This document shows, one piece after another, positions 36,761 to 45,994 of a DNA stretch of 64,000 nucleotides. The notes below the pieces were generated by a model that was given only the letters and a program-made list of their open reading frames with translations, did not search any database and was not told the DNA's origin. Numbering within the stretch: position 1 is the stretch's first letter; each line of letters opens with the position of its first letter. The stretch is from an uncultured Alphaproteobacteria bacterium (GTDB taxonomy: Bacteria > Pseudomonadota > Alphaproteobacteria > HIMB59): contig CACABO010000006.1 of the NCBI GenBank assembly GCA_902530745.1, positions 1-64,000 on the forward strand. The letters run 5' to 3'. The translations under genes were made by a program, and so were the position numbers.

Positions 36761-37476
36761 AATAAAGTCTCTAAATCTTTAATGTGAAAATTAAATAAAT
36801 ATGAGTTTAATTCCTTATTTAATCTAATTTCTACACCTCTGTAAATTATCTTATCAATATTATTTATATTAGATAAATCGATAAAAAAATCATTGTCTAA
36901 ATCGAGAATAAGTTCATTAGATTTGGTAATTTCACCAAATTGTAAAGTATTTTTTATATTGTTTTGAATTTTGTAAAAAATAGTCTTATTATGTTTTGCA
37001 AAAATTGATAAATTTTGCGAATAGTTAGCTCTATTTAACGGGATAAGATTATTTATAAAATCATCATGACTTAATTCATACAAATCATATTGATTAGAGA
37101 TCTTATAAACATCATTATAAACTTGATCTTTTTCAAACTCTTTAAATGAAATTTGATTGTTAAATTTATTATATATATTTAAAGACATTAAAATCAGAAT
37201 AGTAAAAATAAGTAATAAAAAGAAATAAGTTAATGAAATTTTTGTATAATCTACTGGAATATCACTGATTAAGTTTTTATATTTTATCTCATAACCTAAA
37301 TAACGATATATAGATTTTTTATAAGTCGATTGATAAGATCTATATTTTTTAGGTAACTTTAAATTATCATCTAATAGCCGAATTATCTCTATATCTAATT
37401 TTAAAGCTTTGGATAAATCATTGATTGATAATCCTTTCTTAATTCTTGCCTCTTTGATTGAAATTAACTTATCCAA
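36757..37476 (-). CDS. rodZ: RodZ-like cytoskeletal adaptor (HTH and membrane anchor)
   Basis: 239-aa protein with an N-terminal XRE/Cro-type HTH ([21 protein letters not shown], residues 5-25), one transmembrane segment (about 81-102) and a periplasmic C-terminal domain. The layout and the location immediately upstream of ispG (4-bp overlap), as for E. coli rodZ-ispG, identify it as RodZ, which links MreB to the membrane during rod-shape maintenance. The periplasmic part is poorly conserved. It follows lysC by 4 bp on the same strand. Confidence 0.82.
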   Translation of the reverse strand: MDKLISIKEARIKKGLSINDLSKALKLDIEIIRLLDDNLKLPKKYRSYQSTYKKSIYRYLGYEIKYKNLISDIPVDYTKISLTYFFLLLIFTILILMSLNIYNKFNNQISFKEFEKDQVYNDVYKISNQYDLYELSHDDFINNLIPLNRANYSQNLSIFAKHNKTIFYKIQNNIKNTLQFGEITKSNELILDLDNDFFIDLSNINNIDKIIYRGVEIRLNKELNSYLFNFHIKDLETLL

Positions 37477-37480
37477 AAAA

Positions 37481-38695
37481 TTATTTATGTAGTTTGAAGG
37501 CTTGATGTAATTTTTGTACAGCTAAATCAGTTTGATCTTCATGAATTAAAATACTTATTTTTATTTCTGAAGTGGTAATAACTTGAATATTTATTTTATT
37601 TTTTCCAAGAGTATCAAATAATGTTTGGGCAACTCCAGCATGAGATCTCATCCCTACTCCAACCACTGAAATTTTTGAAATATTATTAGATGAAATAATT
37701 TTTTTATATCCAATTATCGATTTCTCTTTTTTTAGTATTTTTAATGCTTTTTCTAAGTCTAGTCTTGGCAAAGTAAAAGATAAATTTGCAAACTTTCCAT
37801 CTTGTGAAATATTTTGGAGTATCATATCAACATTTATATTGCCTTTAGCTAAAGGGCCAAAGATTTTTGAAGAGACTCCAGGTTTATCTTGTACTTTTGA
37901 AAGTGTAATTTTTGCTTCATCTTTGGAGTAAGTTATTCCACTCACAGTATTATTTTCTAAAACACTTTTTTCGTCAGTAATCATGGTACCAATTTTTTTA
38001 GGTTTGAAAGAAGATCTTACACTTAATTTAGTATTTTTTCTCATAGCTAACTCAACAGAACGAGTTTGAAGAACCTTAGCCCCTTGTGAGGCTAATTCAA
38101 GCATTTCTTCATATGAAATTTTATTAATTTTTTTTGCTTTAGGTACTATGTTTGGATCAGTGGTAAATACACCCTCAACATCAGTATAAATTATACATTC
38201 TGTTTCCATCGCTGCTGCAACAGCAACAGCACTAGTATCAGAACCACCTCTACCTAAGGTAGTTAATTCTCCCTTGTTGTTAATACCTTGGAAACCAGGA
38301 ATTACTAGAACATCAAAATTTTTTAATTCATCATATAAAAATTTTTTATTAATAGATAGAATCCTCGACTTCATATGCTCTGACGATGTTATAATGGGTA
38401 TTTGCCAACTAAGTAGCGATTTAGCTTTAATTTTTTGATTGTTGAGACATATAGACATTAACGCGCAAGATACATTTTCACCTGATGAAATGGCGTTATC
38501 AAAATCAATTGGATTTGGATTTTTTGAAAAAGATTTTGTTAAATTTATTAAACGATCAGTTTCACCTGACATAGCAGATAACACAGCTATAATTTTTGAT
38601 TTTTTTGACCAATCATGAATAATATCTGCTGATCTTTTTATAGCTTCAATGCTTCCAACAGATGTGCCACCAAATTTTAAAACTTTAATTTTCAT
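37481..38695 (-). CDS. lysC: Aspartate kinase
   Basis: 404-aa enzyme that phosphorylates aspartate, the entry to lysine, threonine and methionine synthesis. The kinase domain has KFGGTSVGS near residues 7-15 and GRGGSDTSAVAVAAA. Two C-terminal ACT domains (about 265-400) suggest feedback control by lysine and/or threonine. It is divergent from ubiG, a gene order common in alphaproteobacteria. No SAM or lysine riboswitch is seen in the 42-bp gap. Confidence 0.96.
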   Translation of the reverse strand: MKIKVLKFGGTSVGSIEAIKRSADIIHDWSKKSKIIAVLSAMSGETDRLINLTKSFSKNPNPIDFDNAISSGENVSCALMSICLNNQKIKAKSLLSWQIPIITSSEHMKSRILSINKKFLYDELKNFDVLVIPGFQGINNKGELTTLGRGGSDTSAVAVAAAMETECIIYTDVEGVFTTDPNIVPKAKKINKISYEEMLELASQGAKVLQTRSVELAMRKNTKLSVRSSFKPKKIGTMITDEKSVLENNTVSGITYSKDEAKITLSKVQDKPGVSSKIFGPLAKGNINVDMILQNISQDGKFANLSFTLPRLDLEKALKILKKEKSIIGYKKIISSNNISKISVVGVGMRSHAGVAQTLFDTLGKNKINIQVITTSEIKISILIHEDQTDLAVQKLHQAFKLHK

Positions 38696-38737
38696 GAATT
38701 ACGGTAATATACTCTTAACATTTATGATGTAAAGAAC

Positions 38738-39394
38738 ATGGACACTTATAATAGCAAGTATTACGAACCATTAGAGCAAATGATGGCTATAAGACATCAG
38801 TATATGTCAAAAATATTAAGAGATCATAGTGGTCAAGATATTTATGAATTCTTTAAGAATAAAAAGATTTTAGATCTTGGATGTGGAACTGGCGAATTCC
38901 TTAATAATTATTATGTTATGGGTGCAGAGTGTTCAGGTATTGATATCAAGAATAATTTTAAAATAAAAAACAAAATAAATTTTAAACTCATTAATATAGA
39001 AGCTAATAAATTTTTAAAAAATTGTAAAAAAAAATTTGATGTTATTTTTTTGTTTGAATTCTTAGAACATTTAGAAGAACAAGATAAGTATCAACTTTTT
39101 GAAAACTTAACTAAAAATCTCAATAAAAATGCTTATATATTTATATCTACACTTAATAAGAATTTATTATCAAAATATTTAGCAATTGATATTGCTGAAA
39201 ATCTCTTAAAGCTACTTCCAAAAAAAACCCACGATTTTAATCTTTTTTTATCTCCCTCTAAATTACAATCAATTATTCAAAAATATAATTTAAATTTAAT
39301 GGATATAGAAGGCATACAATACAATCCAATTTTTAAATCTTTCAAACTAAGTAAATTTGATTTAGTAAATTACTTTGGTACTTTGAAATACTAA
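38738..39394 (+). CDS. ubiG: Ubiquinone biosynthesis O-methyltransferase UbiG, divergent
   Basis: 218-aa SAM-dependent methyltransferase. Motif I is ILDLGCGTGEF (residues 44-54), and UbiG-like landmarks follow: FLEFLEHLE-type acidic motif, ISTLNKNLLSKY, LPKKTHDFNLFLSPS and the terminal DLVNYFG. UbiG performs the O-methylations of ubiquinone. The N-terminus lacks the usual WWD segment, so the protein is shorter and divergent. The neighbourhood (lysC divergent, DUF1178 convergent with 4-bp overlap) supports the call. Confidence 0.82.
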   Translation: MDTYNSKYYEPLEQMMAIRHQYMSKILRDHSGQDIYEFFKNKKILDLGCGTGEFLNNYYVMGAECSGIDIKNNFKIKNKINFKLINIEANKFLKNCKKKFDVIFLFEFLEHLEEQDKYQLFENLTKNLNKNAYIFISTLNKNLLSKYLAIDIAENLLKLLPKKTHDFNLFLSPSKLQSIIQKYNLNLMDIEGIQYNPIFKSFKLSKFDLVNYFGTLKY

Positions 39395-39825
39395 TTTTTA
39401 TTTTTTTCTTTTTTACTAAAAGGAAGTCTTACTAAACCTATACCCTCATCAACCAATTCTTGACTTTCTTTTTCAGTTGCCTCTCCATAAATAGGTTTAT
39501 CTTTCGCTTCACCATAATGAATTTTTCTTGCCTCCTCTGGAAATTTTTTACCAACATATGTAAAATTTTTTTCTATTTCAGATTTAATTTTATTTAATTG
39601 TTTATTATAATTTGAAAATAATTTCTTTTTTTCACGATTTATTTTAGCTGAACTTGTTGATTTATCAGAAATGTTTGGTGCCATAACTGATTTTGATATT
39701 GTTGATGAATTACAGAAAGGGCATTCAATTTGTTTTTTCCTTTTTTGTTTTTCAAAAGAGTTTGAGTCATCAAAACTAGCTTCAAATATGTGTTGATTTT
39801 CACAAATTAAATCAAATTTTATCAT
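39391..39825 (-). CDS. DUF1178 protein
   Basis: 144-aa alphaproteobacterial protein of unknown function. The N-terminal MIKFDLICENQHIFEASF and the zinc-knuckle-like CPFC at residues 35-38 are family hallmarks; Cys8 may be a third ligand. The middle is Lys-rich and helical, and the C-terminus holds GLVRLPFSKK. It converges on ubiG by 4 bp and follows the carbon-nitrogen hydrolase at a 39-bp gap, the conserved class neighbourhood. Confidence 0.88.
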   Translation of the reverse strand: MIKFDLICENQHIFEASFDDSNSFEKQKRKKQIECPFCNSSTISKSVMAPNISDKSTSSAKINREKKKLFSNYNKQLNKIKSEIEKNFTYVGKKFPEEARKIHYGEAKDKPIYGEATEKESQELVDEGIGLVRLPFSKKEKNKN

Positions 39826-39864
39826 TATCTACATTTGGTTATTCAATGATAATTTTCAATAATA

Positions 39865-40653
39865 TTAATCAAAATTTCTATCATTATCTAATACAGGTAT
39901 TGCGTTTTGACATTCTCTGACTCTATTTAAATCAAGTTCAGCAGCAATGATCATTTCACCATCTTCAGCTTCAGCTAATGTCTCTCCCCAAGGGTCTACT
40001 ATTAAAGTATGCCCATAAGTTACTCTTTTTTCATTATTTATTCCCCATTGATTAGGTGCCAATATAAAAACACCATTCTCAATAGCCCTTGCTTTAATAA
40101 GAGAATGCCAATGAGCCTTGCCAGTTGTGTGTGTAAAAGCTGAAGGGACAACAATAATTTGTGAACCTTTTTTTGCCAAAGCTCTATACAATTTAGGATA
40201 CCTTAAATCATAACAAATAGTGTGACCAACTGAGTGGCCCAATACTTTAGTGATTTTTAATTCACTTCCAGGTGAGTAAAAATCACTTTCTTTATAAGAC
40301 TCTCCATTTTTTAATGTGATGTCAAACATATGAATTTTGTCATAAATTGAAATAATATCTCCATCAGGATTAATTAAAATTGAACGATTAAATAATTTAT
40401 CATTTTCGGTTATAGGAATAGAGCCCAAAAGTAAATGTACATTATTTATTTTTGAAAATTTTTTAAAATATTTTACAGAGTCATGGCTCATTTCAATCAC
40501 AATTTTTGATTTACTTGATAAAAAAAGAAAGCACTCAGGAAGTAAAATGAAATCTGGGTTTGAGTTTAAACTATCTTGTAAAAATTTTTTTGTTTTTTCG
40601 AAATTTTCATCAAAATTTGAACCGACTGTAATTTGAATGAGTGCAACCTTCAT
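39865..40653 (-). CDS. Carbon-nitrogen hydrolase (nitrilase superfamily, Nit-type)
   Basis: 262-aa amidase-fold protein with the complete triad: Glu40 (LLPECF), Lys106 (YDKIHMF) and Cys147 (HTICYDLRYP). It resembles the Nit1/Nit2 omega-amidase and deaminated-glutathione amidase group, so metabolite repair is a reasonable guess; the true substrate is unproved. It begins immediately after the stop of the 102-aa gene with no gap, suggesting one transcript running on to DUF1178. Confidence 0.9.
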   Translation of the reverse strand: MKVALIQITVGSNFDENFEKTKKFLQDSLNSNPDFILLPECFLFLSSKSKIVIEMSHDSVKYFKKFSKINNVHLLLGSIPITENDKLFNRSILINPDGDIISIYDKIHMFDITLKNGESYKESDFYSPGSELKITKVLGHSVGHTICYDLRYPKLYRALAKKGSQIIVVPSAFTHTTGKAHWHSLIKARAIENGVFILAPNQWGINNEKRVTYGHTLIVDPWGETLAEAEDGEMIIAAELDLNRVRECQNAIPVLDNDRNFD

Positions 40654-40962
40654 TTAATTATTTAATTTATAAATAATGTAATTTGATACGTCTTTAATCG
40701 CTTTATGAATTTTTATTTTTTCTTGAGGTAAAATAGAAATGCTATGGTTTGAAAATAATATATATTCTAATTCCTTGTTATCTTTTACTAGGGTTAATTT
40801 TAAAGTCTTATCTTTATTTAGAACTACAATTGGTTCTTCAGTAGAATAAAAAAATTCATTATTATTATTTGAGGAAATTAATTCAGTAAATTCTTTATGA
40901 AATAATTCGGGATTTTCATAAAATGCTAATCTTTTTTGATCTAAATTAAATCTGGATATCAT
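40654..40962 (-). CDS. Unknown 102-aa protein
   Basis: Unrecognised soluble protein with no signal peptide, membrane segment or cysteine. It is acidic-to-neutral and rich in Asn, Lys, Ile and Leu, with N-terminal FNLDQKRLAFYENPELFHKE and a probable mixed alpha/beta core. In other alphaproteobacteria this place between the NDUFAF5-like methyltransferase and the nitrilase usually holds comF and grxC; neither is recognisable here. Its stop abuts the nitrilase start, which supports it being a real gene. The methyltransferase diverges 21 bp upstream. Confidence 0.65.
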   Translation of the reverse strand: MISRFNLDQKRLAFYENPELFHKEFTELISSNNNNEFFYSTEEPIVVLNKDKTLKLTLVKDNKELEYILFSNHSISILPQEKIKIHKAIKDVSNYIIYKLNN

Positions 40963-40983
40963 GTTAGATTACATTAACACATT

Positions 40984-41691
40984 ATGAATGAATTTAATTT
41001 AAAAAAGAGGAATGTTAGGAGAAAGGCATTTTTTGACAAAAATAATTTACTAGAAAAAAATGGATCAAATTTAATAAGTGATAAATTAAAGCTTATGTCA
41101 AAAAAAATACAAAACTGTCTTATTTTAGATGAAGAACTAAGTATTGATGTATCAAATTTTAAAAACACAAAAATCATTAATATCAATGACATTAGTACAG
41201 TCGAAGGTAAATTTGATGCTGTAATATCAAATTTTTCTCTGCAAATACCATTATTTTTGAATAGCAATGATATATTTAATAAAATTTTATCTAAATTAGA
41301 CGATAACAGTTTATTATGCTTCAATACTATAACATCAAATTCTATGAAAACACTTCAAAATATTTTTTTAGAAATTGATGAAAAGATTTTTGATGGAGTT
41401 TATAGAAGATTTGGACCTTTTTTAGAAACTACAAAATTGATAGAGGATTTAAATAAAAGCAAATATAAAGATGTAGTTGTAGGGATTGATAACTTAGAAA
41501 TAAACTATAGTTCTTTGAGCAAAATAAGAAGTGATTTTAGAAAATTTGGGATTTCTAATATTTATAATGAAAAACCTAGATTTAAAAAAGATTTTTTAAA
41601 ATTAACGAATAAAATATTTTCAAAATTAATCGATAATCATAAATATATTCCATTAGAAATAGAGATTGCTACATTTACATCATGGAAATAA
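40984..41691 (+). CDS. NDUFAF5/BioC-like methyltransferase, degenerate SAM motif
   Basis: 235-aa protein with the pattern of the alphaproteobacterial NDUFAF5 (complex I assembly) methyltransferases: a basic KKRNVRRKAFF start, a DAVISNFSLQIPLF segment in place of the usual DLV(I/V)S motif, and a late region with RRFGPFLETTKLI. The glycine-rich SAM loop is not recognisable (LILDEELSID stands where DLGCG-like sequence is expected), so it may bind SAM weakly or not at all. Context beside the nitrilase/DUF1178/ubiG group supports the family. secA follows 26 bp later. Confidence 0.62.
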   Translation: MNEFNLKKRNVRRKAFFDKNNLLEKNGSNLISDKLKLMSKKIQNCLILDEELSIDVSNFKNTKIININDISTVEGKFDAVISNFSLQIPLFLNSNDIFNKILSKLDDNSLLCFNTITSNSMKTLQNIFLEIDEKIFDGVYRRFGPFLETTKLIEDLNKSKYKDVVVGIDNLEINYSSLSKIRSDFRKFGISNIYNEKPRFKKDFLKLTNKIFSKLIDNHKYIPLEIEIATFTSWK

Positions 41692-41717
41692 TATGAATTT
41701 AGTATATTTGTAATGTA

Positions 41718-44186
41718 ATGTTCGAAAAGATTAATAATTTTTTTTCTTCTAAAAAAAATTCTAACTTAATTAAAGAAATTTCAAATAAATATTTAAATAA
41801 AGTCAATCAATTAGAAGGTAATATTTCAAACTTATCAAAAGAAGAAATGGCTCTTAAAATTGAAACCTTAAAACAAAATTATATTTCTAATCAAAAAGAT
41901 GAGTTGTTAGATGAGGACATAAGTCTAGTCTGTGCTTTATTGAGAGAAGTATCAAAAAGAACTATTAAACTAAGACATTATGACTCTCAAATAATTGGAG
42001 GTATTGCTCTTTATCATGGGTTTGTTGCTGAAATGAAAACAGGAGAAGGTAAAACACTTGTTGCAACAATTCCAATCATATTAAATTATGTTTTAAATAA
42101 AAAAGTTCATTTAATTACTGTAAATGATTATTTGGCTAAAAGAGACTCTCTATGGATGGGTCCTGTTTTTGAATACCTTAATATCAGCTGTGCGTGTATT
42201 CAAAACACTCAGACTATTGAAGAAAAAGTAAAAAGTTATCAATCACACGTGGTATATGGGAATAATAATGAGTTTTGCTTTGATTACCTTAGAGACAATT
42301 TAAGAGGTATAAATCAACCAAAAATGCAAAATGAGCATCATATAGCATTAATTGATGAAGCCGACTCAGTTCTAATAGATGAGTCTAGGTCACCTTTAGG
42401 TATTTCTGGACCTGTAAAGACTCCAATTCAGCTTTTTAAATTATGCTATGAAATTACTGAAGATCTCTCAAGAGACGATGTAGAAATAAATGAAGAAAGA
42501 AAAAATGTTTTACTTATAGATAGCGGGATTAAGAAAATAGAATTTAACCTAAAAAAAATAAATTTTTTAAAAGGGAATAGTTTGTTCGACAATGAAAATT
42601 TAGAGGCTTATCAAATTATAAATCAATCATTGAAAGCTCGCTTTTTGTATGAGAGGGACAAAGATTATGTAGTAAAAGATGGACAAATAATTGTCATAGA
42701 TGAGTTTTCGGGTAGATTAGCAGAAGGAAGGAGGTTTGGTGAGGGTCTTCATCAATCTTTAGAAGCTAAAGAAAATCTCAAAATACAGGAAGAGAGTATT
42801 ACTTTAGCAAGTATTACCTTTCAAAATTATTTCAAAAAATATCAAAAATTATCTGGAATGACCGGAACTGCATTGACTGAGTCAGAAGAGTTTTTGGAAA
42901 TATATGGTTTAAGTGTCATAGAAATACCTACTCATCAACCTATGATCAGAATTGATCAAAATGATCAAATTTATAAAACCCCAGAAGAGAAATACAAAGC
43001 TGTTTTAGATTTAGTGAAAGAAAAATATGAAAAAGGTCAACCAATATTAGTTGGTACAACTTCAATTGAAAAATCAAATTTTATTTCAGATATATTAAAA
43101 ACTAACAATATTCCTCACAATGTTTTAAATGCAAAAAATCATGAGAATGAGGCTGAAATTATTGCTTTAGCAGGCAAACCGTCACAAGTAACGGTTGCTA
43201 CTAATATGGCAGGTAGGGGTACAGATATAAGATTAGGTGGTAATCCAGAAATAGATAAAGATTTTAATGAGAATGATTATCAAAAGGTTATCGATTTAGG
43301 TGGGCTATGTATTTTAGGGACCGAAAGACATGAAAGTAGAAGAATAGATAACCAATTAAGAGGAAGATCTGGAAGACAGGGAGATCCTGGACAAAGTATA
43401 TTTTTTGTCTCTTTAGAAGATGACCTAATGAGAATTTTTGGGTCAGAAAAACTTCAATCTATGCTTTCAACATTGGGCCTAAAAAAAGGAGAAGTTATTG
43501 AACATAAATGGTTAACTTCATCAATTGAACGAGCGCAGAAAAGAGTTGAGGGTCATAATTTTGATATTAGAAAGCAATTATTAGAGTTTGATAATATTAT
43601 TGATAAACAAAGAAATATAATTTACTCAAAAAGAGAAACTATAATTAATGAAGATATCATAAATTTTATTCAAGAAACTGAGGATGAATTTATATCCAAT
43701 TTATTAGAGGGCGAAAAAGAGGAAATTAAGAATTTTTCAGACTTATTGTCTTTTATTGATGCAGATGAAAATAATAATAAAGATCATTATCTATCTTCAT
43801 TTAAAAAAATAAAAGATGAAAATTATGCAAAACATACAAATGCTTATATTTTTATACTTAGACAAGTAAGCCTGTCTATTTTAGATAAAAATTGGCATAA
43901 CCATATCCAAGAGTTAACTAATATACGCATGTCTGTTAGTCTCAGCGGATATGGAGGGAAAGATCCAGTTAATGAATTTCGTAAGGCCTCTTTGAGTGCA
44001 TTTAATCAACTAATATATGAAATACAAAAGCAAATGGTTTTAGTCTTAAACAATATTAGGGTTGAAAAAAAGAGTGAAAATCAAGAAGAGAAAAAAATTG
44101 AACCCATTACTAAAAAAATTGGACGGAATGATCCTTGTCCTTGTGGATCAGGAAAAAAATACAAACAATGTCATGGAGGTAATTAA
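41718..44186 (+). CDS. secA: Preprotein translocase ATPase SecA
   Basis: Drives Sec-dependent export. The 822-aa product, slightly short for the family, has Walker A MKTGEGKTLVA (about 103-113), DEAD-type LIDEADSVLIDESRSP, the second-motor TNMAGRGTDI and the arginine finger region QLRGRSGRQGDPG. It ends in an intact SEC-C zinc motif (CPCGSGKKYKQCHGG). The acidic linker is reduced. The stop is directly followed by the accA stop on the other strand, leaving no terminator space. Confidence 0.98.
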   Translation: MFEKINNFFSSKKNSNLIKEISNKYLNKVNQLEGNISNLSKEEMALKIETLKQNYISNQKDELLDEDISLVCALLREVSKRTIKLRHYDSQIIGGIALYHGFVAEMKTGEGKTLVATIPIILNYVLNKKVHLITVNDYLAKRDSLWMGPVFEYLNISCACIQNTQTIEEKVKSYQSHVVYGNNNEFCFDYLRDNLRGINQPKMQNEHHIALIDEADSVLIDESRSPLGISGPVKTPIQLFKLCYEITEDLSRDDVEINEERKNVLLIDSGIKKIEFNLKKINFLKGNSLFDNENLEAYQIINQSLKARFLYERDKDYVVKDGQIIVIDEFSGRLAEGRRFGEGLHQSLEAKENLKIQEESITLASITFQNYFKKYQKLSGMTGTALTESEEFLEIYGLSVIEIPTHQPMIRIDQNDQIYKTPEEKYKAVLDLVKEKYEKGQPILVGTTSIEKSNFISDILKTNNIPHNVLNAKNHENEAEIIALAGKPSQVTVATNMAGRGTDIRLGGNPEIDKDFNENDYQKVIDLGGLCILGTERHESRRIDNQLRGRSGRQGDPGQSIFFVSLEDDLMRIFGSEKLQSMLSTLGLKKGEVIEHKWLTSSIERAQKRVEGHNFDIRKQLLEFDNIIDKQRNIIYSKRETIINEDIINFIQETEDEFISNLLEGEKEEIKNFSDLLSFIDADENNNKDHYLSSFKKIKDENYAKHTNAYIFILRQVSLSILDKNWHNHIQELTNIRMSVSLSGYGGKDPVNEFRKASLSAFNQLIYEIQKQMVLVLNNIRVEKKSENQEEKKIEPITKKIGRNDPCPCGSGKKYKQCHGGN

Positions 44187-45128
44187 TCAAACAATATAAT
44201 TTAAATATCGATTATTTCTTTTCTTTATCAATTCATCTTTTGATAATAATTTAAGATCCTCAATACTTTTTATCAAAGTAACCTTAAGATCATTTGATAC
44301 CTTATCAAAATGCCTATGAGCTCCTCCAATTGGTTCTTCGATAATTTTATCAATAATTTTCAATTCTAGGCAGTCCTTTGCTGTTATTTTTAGAGAATTA
44401 GATGCTGTCTCAGCAAAATCAGAAGATTTCCATAGTATTGACGAGCAACCCTCAGGAGAAATAACAGAATAAATTGAATTACTTAGCATTATAACAATAT
44501 CACTTGTAGCAAGAGCGATTGCGCCACCTGATCCACCCTCGCCTATGACTATTGAAATACATGGTGTTTCGCAATTAAGAGATACTTTCATTGATTGGGC
44601 TATTGCCTCAGCTTGTCCTCTTTCCTCAGCATCCTTACCAGGGTAGGCTCCAGATGTGTCCACAAAACAAATTAAAGGTAAATTTAATTTTGAGGCTAAT
44701 TTCATAATTCTTTGAGACTTTCTATAGCCTTCAGGTTTTGCCATACCGAAATTATGTTTTAATCTAGTGTTCATATCATTACCCTTTTCAGTGCCTAGTA
44801 TGATGACAGGTGAGTTATCTAAAAATGCAAAGCCTGAGATGATAGCATTATCTTCAGAATAAAGTCTATCACCATGAAGGGGTATAAATTGTGTAAAAAT
44901 ACTGTTAATAAAACTTTTTGTTTTAGGTCTGTTAGGGTGTCTTGCAAGTTTGACAATTTGCCAAGGAGATAAATTAGAGTAAATTCTATTTAATTCTGAT
45001 TGTTTTTTTTTCTTAATATCTTTAATTTTTCCATCAACATCTATATCACTTTCTTTTGAAAGCTTTATTAAAGATTGTATTTCCATATCATATTTTTCCA
45101 ATTTTTCTTCAAAATCTAAGTAAAACAT
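44187..45128 (-). CDS. accA: Acetyl-CoA carboxylase carboxyltransferase subunit alpha
   Basis: 313-aa subunit that with AccD transfers the carboxyl group from biotin to acetyl-CoA in fatty-acid synthesis. Family blocks are NPRxxx-free N-terminal helices, FAFLDNSPVIILGTEKG, the PEGYRKSQRIMKLA segment, FVDTSGAYPGKDAEERGQAEAI (split: FVDTSGAYPGKDAEERGQ) and IGEGGSGGAIALA. It is the last gene of the unit xerD-accA on the minus strand, 2 bp after the xerD stop. Confidence 0.97.
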   Translation of the reverse strand: MFYLDFEEKLEKYDMEIQSLIKLSKESDIDVDGKIKDIKKKKQSELNRIYSNLSPWQIVKLARHPNRPKTKSFINSIFTQFIPLHGDRLYSEDNAIISGFAFLDNSPVIILGTEKGNDMNTRLKHNFGMAKPEGYRKSQRIMKLASKLNLPLICFVDTSGAYPGKDAEERGQAEAIAQSMKVSLNCETPCISIVIGEGGSGGAIALATSDIVIMLSNSIYSVISPEGCSSILWKSSDFAETASNSLKITAKDCLELKIIDKIIEEPIGGAHRHFDKVSNDLKVTLIKSIEDLKLLSKDELIKKRNNRYLNYIV

Positions 45129-45130
45129 TT

Positions 45131-45994
45131 TTAGGAATATAATTTATTTTTTAATGGATGATAAGAGTCTAAAACTCTCTTTTTCATTGACTTTGCAACT
45201 TTAGTATAAATTTCTGTGGTTGAAATACTTGAGTGACCTAATAACTTTTGGATATGTCTAATATCAGCGTTATTTTCTAACATAGTTGTAGCAAAAGAGT
45301 GTCTAAAAACATGAGAGGATAATTTATCTTTAATTATTGAGTCGTAGTAGCAATTCTCAAGAAATTTATTTACTGATCTGGCCGAAATTTTTTTATCATT
45401 TAATGTAAATACAAATTGATTTTTTTTAACTAGATTTTTCAAAAGCTCCAAAAAATCTTTAATTATAAATACTTTTCTTTCTTTAGAACCTTTTCCAAAG
45501 ATGTAAATAGAATTATCTTGATGGTTAATATCAGACCATTTTAAATTCAGTGCCTCTGATATTCTCAATCCTGATAAATAAATTAATTTTAGTATTAAAA
45601 TATAAAGCTCTTTATTAGACTGTTTTGAATTATGTAAATTAATGAATATTTGCTCCATTTGTAATTTTGATATGGCCTTTGGAATTTTTTTTAAATTTGA
45701 TAGGCTTTCAAATTCTTGAAAATCAATTTTTCCAATTATTTTTTCAGCTTGGAGGAACTTCAAAAAATTTTTTAAAGTTGATATTTTTCTATTTATACTC
45801 GATATTTTCAAATTTTTTTTTCTTAAATTAGTAATATATGATTTAATATTAGTATTAAGATTACCAACTTTTATGTCCTTATTACTAAAAAATTGATCTA
45901 AATCAACTAAATAATTGTTTACAGAGTTTCTTGAAAGATTTTTTTCAGAAATTAAAAATTGTATGTATAAATCTTTATATTTTTCATATTTCAT
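45131..45994 (-). CDS. xerD: Tyrosine recombinase XerC/XerD
   Basis: 287-aa site-specific recombinase that resolves chromosome dimers at dif. Catalytic residues are visible: Arg in LSGLRISEAL, Lys in the beta-hairpin region FGKGSKERKV, the HxxR box SSHVFRHSFATTML, His in LLGHSSISTTEIYTKV, and the nucleophile Tyr in the latter. The length is typical of Xer proteins. It lies in a chromosomal operon with accA, not in the tRNA island, so it is not the island's integrase. Its start overlaps the upstream gene by 4 bp. XerC versus XerD is not separable from this sequence alone. Confidence 0.93.
   Translation of the reverse strand: MKYEKYKDLYIQFLISEKNLSRNSVNNYLVDLDQFFSNKDIKVGNLNTNIKSYITNLRKKNLKISSINRKISTLKNFLKFLQAEKIIGKIDFQEFESLSNLKKIPKAISKLQMEQIFINLHNSKQSNKELYILILKLIYLSGLRISEALNLKWSDINHQDNSIYIFGKGSKERKVFIIKDFLELLKNLVKKNQFVFTLNDKKISARSVNKFLENCYYDSIIKDKLSSHVFRHSFATTMLENNADIRHIQKLLGHSSISTTEIYTKVAKSMKKRVLDSYHPLKNKLYS

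Noticed and set aside
45131-45994. XerD as the integrase of the tRNA island
   Set aside because: It is 34 kb away in a housekeeping operon with accA and has the size and motifs of the dif recombinase.
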